Program-made: the position numbers and the translations under genes
The notes under the pieces: generated by a model
The model's input: the letters and a program-made list of their open reading frames with translations, nothing else
The model's database searches: none
Told to the model about the DNA's origin: nothing
Part shown: piece by piece, positions 1-5,754 of the stretch
How the letters are laid out: each line of letters opens with the position of its first letter
Numbering within the stretch: position 1 is the stretch's first letter
DNA from: Acidimicrobiales bacterium
GTDB lineage: Bacteria > Actinomycetota > Acidimicrobiia > Acidimicrobiales > Poriferisodaliceae
Direction: 5' to 3'
Length of the DNA: 7,421 nt
Assembly: GCA_020631315.1 (NCBI GenBank)
Contig: JAHDHM010000171.1
Coordinates: 1 to 7,421 of the forward strand

Positions 1-380
1 GACCGGTGATCGGCCCAAGCCGACAGGGTCCACTCGATGGCGGCGACGATCACGACGAGCAGGCCGAAGATGGCCAGCTGGGTGTTGATCACGAGACCGA
101 CGATCAGGAACGTGATGCCCGCAGCCGACATGATCGGCCAGTAGGTGGGCGTCGGCTCGTAGTGAGCCTCACGGTCCCGGTCGGCCGAGGCGCCGTCGCC
201 GGCTTCGAGCGACAGCCAGGTGAGGAAGCCGGTGGCGACACCCATGGTGCCGAGCACCACGGTGCCGAAGAAGGCGACGTCACCGTTGCCGTTGGCGGCG
301 GTGCCGATGCCGAAGACGGTCGCGGCGCCGATGAGCAGGAAGGTGAGACCTGCGAAGTACTTGGTGGCGGTTCCGAACAT
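1..380 (-). CDS. Cytochrome c oxidase subunit IV-like membrane protein (CtaF-type), C-terminus cut by window edge
   Basis: A partial reading frame of 126 codons starts at ATG 380-378 and runs off the left edge without a stop. It has four hydrophobic segments (about residues 7-28, 34-57, 81-98 and 100-120). The two halves are separated by a polar, acidic-basic linker (about 60-78) ending in a YEPTPTYWP motif. This two-plus-two layout, with a Trp-Pro entering the third helix, resembles the small actinobacterial oxidase subunit IV (CtaF). That protein is a non-catalytic helper subunit of the aa3 oxidase in the cytoplasmic membrane. The gene follows the subunit III-like gene by 10 bp and has a plausible ribosome site (GAGG, 8 bases before ATG), so it is probably translated from the same transcript. 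Primary sequence conservation in this family is low, so the call rests on layout and neighbours. Confidence 0.72.
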   Translation of the reverse strand, partial: MFGTATKYFAGLTFLLIGAATVFGIGTAANGNGDVAFFGTVVLGTMGVATGFLTWLSLEAGDGASADRDREAHYEPTPTYWPIMSAAGITFLIVGLVINTQLAIFGLLVVIVAAIEWTLSAWADHR

Positions 381-390
381 TGTCGCTACC

Positions 391-984
391 TCACTTCACC
401 ACGTAGATGGCGTACCAGGCGGCGCACCAGGCGACGAACACGAAATCCCAGAACCAGACGGCACCGTTCAACAGCGCAGCGCCCTCGTCACCGAGGTCAC
501 CACCAACGGTGCGCAGGCCCATGAGCATCAGATAGACGATCGAGATGATCGTCAGAGCGATGACGTACCCGGTGATGGTGAACACCAGGTTGTGCCATTC
601 GCTGGTGCCGATGGCGATGTCCATCTCGTTCATCGAGAAGATCACCATGTTCAGGAAGGCGACGATCAGCAGGATCGTCGAGCCCAGGCCGAGCAGAGTG
701 TGGCCCTGCTCGCGGCGCTTGGCGGCCCAGACACACCAGTGACCGATGATCGAGGCCATGAGCGCCGTGATGACGGTCATCACGAGCGGTGCGTTGGGCA
801 TGACGACGTCGTCGGGAACCCAGTTCTGACCGGGTGCGTCGACGGCATGACGGCGGCTCATGTAGAAGCCGATGAGGCCGGCCATGAGCGACATGCCGGC
901 GACGATCGTCAGGCCGGTCGCCACGAACTGGCTTCGAGGAGCGGTACGACCGCCCGGCGGGAGTGCGATGGTGGCGTCCGACAT
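391..984 (-). CDS. ctaE: Cytochrome c oxidase subunit III-like protein (CtaE family), divergent
   Basis: The protein is 197 aa with five hydrophobic segments (about 21-42, 64-88, 97-118, 130-157 and 172-195), the layout of short bacterial subunit III. FYMSRR (40-45), NW (54-55), the AAKRREQG loop and a C-terminal WFWDFVFVAW (177-186) line up with CtaE. CtaE normally binds lipid, stabilises subunit I and helps sustain proton uptake. Expected residues are missing: the Glu of the first-helix SELMFF motif, the Glu of the AYEY motif, the histidines of TGFHGLHV (here TGYVIALTI, 138-146), and the His and Asp of WHFVD (here D180 and F183). The start ATG shares its A with the stop of the upstream subunit I-like gene. 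It has a strong AGGAGG (1000-995), 10 bases upstream, inside that gene's end, implying translational coupling. The family call is secure; an ordinary role in an active oxidase is doubtful. Confidence 0.85.
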   Translation of the reverse strand: MSDATIALPPGGRTAPRSQFVATGLTIVAGMSLMAGLIGFYMSRRHAVDAPGQNWVPDDVVMPNAPLVMTVITALMASIIGHWCVWAAKRREQGHTLLGLGSTILLIVAFLNMVIFSMNEMDIAIGTSEWHNLVFTITGYVIALTIISIVYLMLMGLRTVGGDLGDEGAALLNGAVWFWDFVFVAWCAAWYAIYVVK

Positions 985-2657
985 CAGACGCTGACCTCCT
1001 CTGCGTCACGGGCGTCGAGCAGCGGGGTGCCCGAGGTCAGGGCGGGTAGACCCTCGTGGGTGGTGTCCCATTCGGCGGTGAAACCGCCCCAGGGATCGTC
1101 GTCGGCTTCGGCACCCTTGCCGAGCAGCAACGACACGATGACGTCGAGCGCGAGCAGCGCCACGCCGGCAGCGAAGATGATCACACCGACGGCGCCGATG
1201 GTGTTGAGCGCCGTGTTCGGGTCACTGATCGAGTCGTAGATCGAGTTGGTGGCCGGTCCACCGGGCTGACCGGTGAGCAGACCGGCGAGGGCCGGGCCGA
1301 GGCCGCCGATGAAGGCGCCGCCGAGCAGCGCCAACACGGTGAGGCGACTGAGGGCCGGGTTCATGTGGCGACCGAACACGATGGGAGCCCACCAGTTCAT
1401 GGCCGCAGCGATGCCGAGAGCGCCGGCGCCGACGGTGAGGAGGAACTGTGCGTCGTTCCACGTGGTCAGACGAAGCGCAGCCGCCGGGTCGAGGCCGAGC
1501 GTGTCGCGCCAGTCCCAGCCGACCGAGTCGAGCCAGTCGAGACCGGCACCGAGCCCACCGTGGACCGAACCGATGGCGAGCAGCACTGCCGCGCCGAGCG
1601 CAGCGAGGAAGGGCGCCGTCGTCGGCGGCACGACCTTGTTGATGCCGAGCGTGGCGAGGTGCAGGCCGATGACGACGAGGATGGCGAGCTTGGCGCCGGA
1701 GAACATGCCGACGTAGACGATGCCCTGCCATCCGTCGGCGATGGTGCCGCCCTCGACGCCGTTGAGCTGGGTCCAGGCGCCGAGCCCGAACATGGCGACG
1801 GCACCGATGGCTGCGGTGGAGATGGCCGGCAGCAGCACGCGGCGGCGGGCGGCGACCGGGAGGATCTCTGCCATCACGCCGATCACCGGCACGAGGAACA
1901 GGTAGAGCGTCGGTGCCCGGTACACCCACTCGATGTGGTCCCAGATGGCGGTGTTGCCGCCGAGGAAGTCGACGTCGAAGCGTGAGCTGTAGCGGTGGTC
2001 GATGTAGAGGAACGACGCCATCGCGATCAGGACCGGCAGCGTCAGCAGGAGGCCGACGCCGGTGACGAAGGTGGCCCAGGTGAACGGGGACGCCTGATCG
2101 AGGTTGAGGCCCGGAGCCCGCATCGAGAAGATCGTGGTCACGACGACCACGACGCCGAGCAGCAGCGCTGCCACCGTCGTGCCGAGTGCGATGAGGTGCA
2201 GGTCGACGCCCTCGGCATCGCCACGGACGCCGCCGTACGGGCCGCCGTTGACGAGGTAGGCGCCGATGAGCACCAACGAGGCGAACTTCCAGGTGAAGAA
2301 CGACGCCAGTGCGGCCCTCGGGAACGCCACGGTCTTGGCACCGATCTGTGCCGGCACCACGTAGATCGCCAGACCGATGAAGAACGGCAGCAGCACCAGG
2401 AACACCGCAGCGTCACGGGTGAGCGCGAACGCCTGTGCCCAGCTGTCGGCGTCGAGCACGACGAAACCGTCGCTGCTCGTCAGGTCGAGCGACACGAGTG
2501 CGGACAGCACTGCCGTCAACACGAAGAACCCCAGCGCGCTGACCATGAACATGCGACCGATGCGACGATGGTCGTTGGTGTTCACAAGGCCGAGCAGGGA
2601 AGGGTCCTCCATCGGACGAGCAGCGCTCGACACAGGGACTTCGGAGGTTTCGGTCAT
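984..2657 (-). CDS. Cytochrome c oxidase subunit I-like protein lacking all heme and copper ligands
   Basis: This is a full-length 557-aa membrane protein with about 12 hydrophobic segments, the size and layout of CtaD. COX1 landmarks are clear: NDHRRIGRM (28-36), VPAQIGAKTVAFPR (101-114), IEWVYRAPTLY followed by a P..G...EILPV stretch (242-267), FGR (428-430) and the C-terminal DDPWGGFTAEW (520-530). The metal-binding residues are gone. The heme a site TxHG reads LTRDA (about 79-83). HPEVY reads APTLY (248-252; the Tyr stays, His and Glu are lost). The CuB His-His pair reads GAWTQL (about 293-298). HFH reads AQF (403-405), and the propionate-binding MPRR reads GQPGG (463-467). The frame is open throughout, so this is not a frameshift artefact. 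The start ATG has an upstream GAGTGAG. Inference: a structural or regulatory paralogue, not a catalytic oxidase. An annotation as plain CtaD would be misleading. Confidence 0.85.
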   Translation of the reverse strand: MTETSEVPVSSAARPMEDPSLLGLVNTNDHRRIGRMFMVSALGFFVLTAVLSALVSLDLTSSDGFVVLDADSWAQAFALTRDAAVFLVLLPFFIGLAIYVVPAQIGAKTVAFPRAALASFFTWKFASLVLIGAYLVNGGPYGGVRGDAEGVDLHLIALGTTVAALLLGVVVVVTTIFSMRAPGLNLDQASPFTWATFVTGVGLLLTLPVLIAMASFLYIDHRYSSRFDVDFLGGNTAIWDHIEWVYRAPTLYLFLVPVIGVMAEILPVAARRRVLLPAISTAAIGAVAMFGLGAWTQLNGVEGGTIADGWQGIVYVGMFSGAKLAILVVIGLHLATLGINKVVPPTTAPFLAALGAAVLLAIGSVHGGLGAGLDWLDSVGWDWRDTLGLDPAAALRLTTWNDAQFLLTVGAGALGIAAAMNWWAPIVFGRHMNPALSRLTVLALLGGAFIGGLGPALAGLLTGQPGGPATNSIYDSISDPNTALNTIGAVGVIIFAAGVALLALDVIVSLLLGKGAEADDDPWGGFTAEWDTTHEGLPALTSGTPLLDARDAEEVSV

Positions 2658-2837
2658 CGCAGGAACTCACTCCACGGGACGCATGACGCCGCAGGTTCGC
2701 CGAGGGCGCTGATGCGCGCGACGCGGCTCGCGTGGCAGATCGGTTGGATTCGGGACAGGACTCTAGTCAGCAGGATGGCAGGCATCGAAACGATGAGGAA
2801 GCACCGTCGAGATGCGACAGGGTGATGAGGGCCGGGC
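2658..2837. other. Non-coding gap between ctaB and the subunit I-like gene
   Basis: This 180-bp stretch has no supportable gene. Read on the minus strand, it begins after the ctaB stop with two small inverted repeats: an imperfect one at 2802-2824 (CACC..GTCG/CGAC..GGTG) and a small one at 2783-2795 (CATCG-TTT-CGATG). Neither is followed by a U-run. Further on is a TAGAGT hexamer (2765-2760) that fits an actinobacterial -10 (TANNNT), with no convincing -35. The gap may hold a weak terminator for ctaB and a separate promoter for the oxidase-like genes, giving an untranslated leader of about 95 bases. Confidence 0.35.
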
Positions 2838-3761
2838 TCAGACTCCGACCGTGACGAACACGTCGACCGCCATGGCGGCGAACAGAAGCGTCACGTACGT
2901 GATCGAGTAACCGAACACCTTCATTGCTCGGCGGGCACTCAGGTCGTTCAAGAGGCTGACCGTGTGCCAGAGGAACGCACCTCCGGCGAGCACGGCGACG
3001 GCGAGGTAGATCCAGCCGAGGTCGGCGACCGGACCGAACACCACACCCAGGACGGCGACCGGCACGGTGTAGGCAACCATCTGGCGGGCCGTGTTCGTGG
3101 GCGTCGCGACCGCCGGCAGCATCGGCACGTCGGCGGCGCGGTAGTCCTCCGCGTACTTGATGGCGAGCGCCCAGAAGTGCGGGGGCGTCCACATGAACAT
3201 GAGGGCGAACAGGACCCACGCCTCGACACCGACGGTGTTCGTCACGGCCGACCAGCCGATGAGCACCGGCGCGGCGCCTGCGGCACCGCCGATCACGATG
3301 TTCTGCGTCGACGTGCGCTTCAGCCAGATCGTGTAGACGAGGACGTAGAAGGCGCACGCCGACGCGGCGAGAATCGCCGACAGCAGGTTCACCTGCGACC
3401 AGAGCAGTGCGAAGGCAGCGATCTCCAGAGCGGTGGCGAAGATCAGCGCGTGTGCCGGAGCGATCTCGCCGGTGACGAGCGGACGTCCCTTGGTCCGCTC
3501 CATCAGACGGTCGATGTCACGATCGACGTACATGTTGTAGGCGTTCGCACCACCGGCGGCGAGCGTGCCACCGACGACGGTCCAGACGATGAGCCACACC
3601 GACGGCAGACCGCGCTCGGCGACGATCATCGTCGGCACGGTGGTCACGAGCAGCAGCTCGATGATGCGCGGCTTGGTCAACGCCACGTACGCCATGACCC
3701 GGCGACGTGGGGCGGGAGCGGGCCGCGACTCGGCGCTGGGGGTCGCGCGGACGTCGGTCAC
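2838..3761 (-). CDS. ctaB: Protoheme IX farnesyltransferase (heme O synthase)
   Basis: This integral membrane prenyltransferase of the UbiA superfamily adds a farnesyl group from farnesyl diphosphate to heme B, giving heme O, the precursor of heme A. The protein is 307 aa from GTG 3761, a normal length. Family motifs are intact: ALTKPRIIELLLVT (27-40), the first Asp-rich motif NAYNMYVDRDID (73-84), KGRPLVTG (91-98), YTIWLKRTSTQNIVIGGAAG (143-162), and the second Asp motif YAEDYRAADVPMLP (203-216). About seven to nine hydrophobic helices follow. The frame stays open upstream to 4013, but that extension overlaps ctaA on the other strand and carries no family sequence. The chosen GTG has no ribosome site, but a TANNNT box lies 8 bases ahead, suggesting a leaderless message. 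The internal ATG at 3695 is a weaker alternative. ctaA is divergent, and the subunit I-like gene lies downstream. Confidence 0.95.
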   Translation of the reverse strand: MTDVRATPSAESRPAPAPRRRVMAYVALTKPRIIELLLVTTVPTMIVAERGLPSVWLIVWTVVGGTLAAGGANAYNMYVDRDIDRLMERTKGRPLVTGEIAPAHALIFATALEIAAFALLWSQVNLLSAILAASACAFYVLVYTIWLKRTSTQNIVIGGAAGAAPVLIGWSAVTNTVGVEAWVLFALMFMWTPPHFWALAIKYAEDYRAADVPMLPAVATPTNTARQMVAYTVPVAVLGVVFGPVADLGWIYLAVAVLAGGAFLWHTVSLLNDLSARRAMKVFGYSITYVTLLFAAMAVDVFVTVGV

Positions 3762-3768
3762 GGGGGGA

Positions 3769-3782
3769 GACGATAGATCGTC
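3769..3782. promoter_or_regulatory. 14-bp inverted repeat overlapping the putative ctaB -10 box
   Basis: GACGAT-AG-ATCGTC is a perfect 6+6 inverted repeat with a 2-base centre. On the minus strand it contains TATCGT (3775-3770), a match to the actinobacterial -10 consensus TANNNT, placed 8 bases before the ctaB GTG. No good -35 is visible 17-18 bases further upstream. A second palindrome, ATCGCGCGAT, lies at 3815-3824. The position suits a promoter with an overlapping operator, but no known regulator motif is recognised. Confidence 0.35.
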
Positions 3783-3956
3783 GGGCGGCACACCTCCAGC
3801 CCGAGACGGCTTCAATCGCGCGATCGTGACGAGCGACAGGCGTCTCCAGCCACCGTGGAGGAGCCGAGCAGGGGACGAGCCAGCGACGTCGACGAGACCG
3901 GAAGGGGCCTGTGCGAAAAGGGGCGGCGCTCGTTTTCGATCGCGTCGCCAGCCCAA

Positions 3957-3962
3957 TACCGT
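3957..3962 (+). promoter_or_regulatory. Putative -10 box for leaderless ctaA transcript
   Basis: TACCGT fits TANNNT and ends 8 bases before the GTG at 3971, the same spacing as the TATCGT-to-GTG arrangement of ctaB on the other strand. No clear -35 is present. There is no Shine-Dalgarno before the 3971 GTG, which agrees with a leaderless start. This remains a motif-level suggestion. Confidence 0.3.
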
Positions 3963-3970
3963 CTGTGGTC

Positions 3971-4933
3971 GTGGAACAGCCCAGTGCGCCGGCCGCCCCG
4001 GCCCGATCCTCACGCTGGAGAGTCAGCGACGCCCGGTACGCCCGGCTCACCTCCTTCACCGTGGGCTGGCTGGTCGTCATCGTCGTGTGCGGAGCTGCGG
4101 TCCGCCTCACCGGATCCGGACTCGGGTGTTCGGACTGGCCCAACTGCTCCGAGCAGTCGCTGATCCCCGAGTCCGACTTCCACAGCCTCATCGAATTCGG
4201 CAACCGGCTGATCACCATCCCGGTCGGCTTCGCCGCACTGGCAGCCCTCGTCGGCGCCTACCGCCTCGCCACGCCGAATCGTCGACTCATCCCGTGGGCG
4301 TGGGCGTTGGTCGTCGGCGTGTTCGCGAACGCGATCTGGGGTCGGTTCACCGTGGTGTGGGAACTGCGGCCCGAGGTGGTGATGGTCCACTTCCTGCTCG
4401 CGATGGCCACCCTGTGGTTCGCGGTGGCGCTCCATCACATCGCCCACGGCACTTCCGTCGCCGCGGCGCCCTCGAGGCGACTTCGTCTCCTCGCCCGCGC
4501 CTCGGTGCTCGTGACCACCGGCGTCGTCTTCCTCGGCACGGTGGTGACTGCCGCCGGCCCACATGCCGGCGACGAGCACGTCGAGCGGCTGGCCGTCGAT
4601 CTGCCCGCAGCAGCGCGCAACCACGGCGGTCTCGTGTGGGTCCTGGTCTTCCTCGTGCTCGCGATGTTCGTCACGACCGAGAGCATCGAAGGTGACGCTG
4701 GGTTCCGTCCGATGGTCCGCACGTTCGCGGTGGTCGTCGCGTCCCAGGGGGTCATCGGGTACGTCCAGTACTTCGCCGACATCCCGGAGCTGCTCGTCGC
4801 CTTGCACATCGCCGGCGCCTGCGCAGTGTGGATCCTGGCGATCCGTCTCGGGTTCACGATCGGCTGGCCACGCCACAGTCACGCCGATGTCGACGTCGCA
4901 CCGGACCTCGAACCGGCGGGAGCACATCGGTGA
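3971..4933 (+). CDS. ctaA: Heme A synthase (COX15/CtaA family)
   Basis: CtaA oxidises the C8 methyl of heme O to a formyl group, making heme A for aa3-type oxidases, in the cytoplasmic membrane. The 320-aa protein has about eight hydrophobic helices in two similar halves. Visible motifs are [16 protein letters not shown] (44-59) with the extracellular Cys53/Cys59 pair, EFGNR (75-79) with the likely catalytic Glu75, VVMVHF (His140), [14 protein letters not shown] (189-202), NHGG (His218) and LHIAG (His279). The usual first-site EFxHR histidine is Asn78; I recall EFGNR in mycobacterial CtaA, so this is probably lineage-typical. The frame opens earlier at GTG 3911, behind a purine run. The extra 20 codons include AT-rich codons (AAA, GTT, ATA) unlike the gene body, so I chose GTG 3971. 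It is divergent from ctaB and overlaps clpS by 4 bp (GTGA). Confidence 0.93.
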   Translation: MEQPSAPAAPARSSRWRVSDARYARLTSFTVGWLVVIVVCGAAVRLTGSGLGCSDWPNCSEQSLIPESDFHSLIEFGNRLITIPVGFAALAALVGAYRLATPNRRLIPWAWALVVGVFANAIWGRFTVVWELRPEVVMVHFLLAMATLWFAVALHHIAHGTSVAAAPSRRLRLLARASVLVTTGVVFLGTVVTAAGPHAGDEHVERLAVDLPAAARNHGGLVWVLVFLVLAMFVTTESIEGDAGFRPMVRTFAVVVASQGVIGYVQYFADIPELLVALHIAGACAVWILAIRLGFTIGWPRHSHADVDVAPDLEPAGAHR

Positions 4934-5220
4934 GCACCTCCCCCACTCCGACACGCCACGACGAAGGTGACACGCTCACCGAAGAGGACGTCCCCTGGGT
5001 CGTGCTCGTGTGGAACGACCCCATCAACCTGATGAGCTACGTCGTGATGGTGCTGCAGAAGCTGTTCGGCTACAGCCACGAGAAGGCGACCGAGCTCATG
5101 CTCGACGTGCACCACAAGGGCCGCGCCGTCGTGTCGAACGGCACGAAGGCCGAGGCCGAACGGGACGTGTTCCGTCTCCACGAGTTCGGGCTGTGGGCGA
5201 CGATGCAGAAGGACGAGTAG
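4930..5220 (+). CDS. clpS: ATP-dependent Clp protease adaptor ClpS
   Basis: ClpS is a small cytosolic adaptor that binds proteins bearing bulky hydrophobic N-terminal residues and hands them to the Clp unfoldase (ClpC in actinobacteria). The 96-aa product has a flexible polar N-terminal tail (1-20), then the ClpS core. [15 protein letters not shown] (24-38) carries the Asn29-Asp30 pair that binds the substrate's amino group. [20 protein letters not shown] (42-61) ends in His61, equivalent to E. coli His66, and is followed by HKGRAVV (62-68). GTG 4930 overlaps the ctaA stop as GTGA and is preceded by GGGAG, 7 bases away, so translation is probably coupled to ctaA. An earlier in-frame start would lie deep inside ctaA and is rejected. 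The next gene, DUF2017, is its usual actinobacterial partner. Confidence 0.95.
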   Translation: MSTSPTPTRHDEGDTLTEEDVPWVVLVWNDPINLMSYVVMVLQKLFGYSHEKATELMLDVHHKGRAVVSNGTKAEAERDVFRLHEFGLWATMQKDE

Positions 5221-5222
5221 GC

Positions 5223-5729
5223 ATGGCGTTCTCCTTCCGCCGCCGGATCCGGCGCTCCAACGGTCGCGTGATCGTGAAGATCGACGAGCAGGAGCGCGAG
5301 CTGCTCGAGCATCTGCTGCCCCAGCTGCGTGACGTGCTGGTGGGCGTGGCTCCCTCGGGCGAGCTCGACCCGGCGATCGTCCGGCTCTTCCCGACCGCAC
5401 ATCCCGAGGACGTCGAGGCGGAGGCGGCCTACCAGGAGACCCAGCGTGACCGACTCCTGGCGGCTCGCCTGGACCGACTCGACACGGTCGAGGCGACCCT
5501 CCAGGAGGAGTCGCTCGACGACGAGCAGCACGCGGCATGGATCGCGACGATCAACGACATGCGGCTCGTGCTCGGCACCCGACTCGACGTGGGTGAGGAA
5601 GACGAACCGCTCGACTTCGAGAGCGACGACCCGGCGACCGCAGCTCTGGCGACGTACCACTACCTCGGCCATCTGCTCGGGGAGCTGGTCGAAGCCGTCG
5701 ACGCCGGCCCGTTCGACCCGGACCGCTGA
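5223..5729 (+). CDS. DUF2017 family protein, ClpS-linked
   Basis: This 168-aa soluble, acidic, helix-rich protein has no signal peptide or membrane segment. The N-terminus is basic (MAFSFRRRIRR, 1-11), followed by a KIDEQERELLEHLLPQL helix. The middle is rich in Glu, Arg and Leu, with AYQETQRDRL and INDMRLVLGTRL segments typical of the DUF2017 family. The C-terminus has an YHYLGHLLGELVEAV helix. The biochemical function is not known. In actinobacteria this family habitually sits directly after clpS, and the 2-bp gap here implies co-translation. Hence a role with ClpS or Clp proteolysis is plausible but is inferred from context. ATG 5223 was preferred because the frame upstream (to 5010) runs through clpS. 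The gene ends 24 bp from the convergent degV-like gene. Confidence 0.87.
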   Translation: MAFSFRRRIRRSNGRVIVKIDEQERELLEHLLPQLRDVLVGVAPSGELDPAIVRLFPTAHPEDVEAEAAYQETQRDRLLAARLDRLDTVEATLQEESLDDEQHAAWIATINDMRLVLGTRLDVGEEDEPLDFESDDPATAALATYHYLGHLLGELVEAVDAGPFDPDR

Positions 5730-5742
5730 GCCGAGACCGGAT

Positions 5743-5754
5743 ACGTCGCGACGT
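5743..5754. repeat. 12-bp perfect palindrome in convergent gene junction
   Basis: ACGTCGCGACGT is perfectly self-complementary and fills most of the 24-bp gap between the DUF2017 stop and the degV-like stop, touching the latter. It has no loop and no T-run, so it is not a convincing intrinsic terminator. In GC-rich DNA such a palindrome can arise by chance. Confidence 0.3.

Noticed and set aside
1056..1985. Long plus-strand open frame of 309 codons opposite the subunit I-like gene
   Set aside because: Composition is Asp/Glu/Gly/Arg-rich low-complexity typical of the antisense of a GC-rich membrane protein gene; no family motif, and the minus-strand protein is clearly real.
984..2657. Frameshift or sequencing error as the cause of the missing COX1 ligands
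   Set aside because: Flanking conserved segments on both sides of each ligand site are in the same open frame, so the substitutions are local and real in this sequence.
1995..2825. Plus-strand open frame of 276 codons
   Set aside because: Antisense shadow of the subunit I-like gene and the gap beyond it; His/Glu/Gln/Arg-rich with no recognisable domain.
3911..3970. Upstream GTG start for ctaA at 3911 behind a GGAAGGGG run
   Set aside because: The added codons include AAA, GTT and ATA, unlike the gene body, and the spacing to the purine run is only 3 bases; it remains possible but is less likely than 3971.
3762..4013. Longer ctaB start at 4013
   Set aside because: The extra 84 codons would overlap ctaA on the other strand and contain no CtaB sequence; normal family length is reached from GTG 3761.
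4010..4954. Minus-strand open frame of 314 codons opposite ctaA
   Set aside because: Shadow of ctaA: repeated His/Asp/Glu/Arg runs and no domain signal.
5743..5754. ACGTCGCGACGT as a bidirectional terminator
   Set aside because: It has no loop and no U-run; it is listed only as a palindrome.
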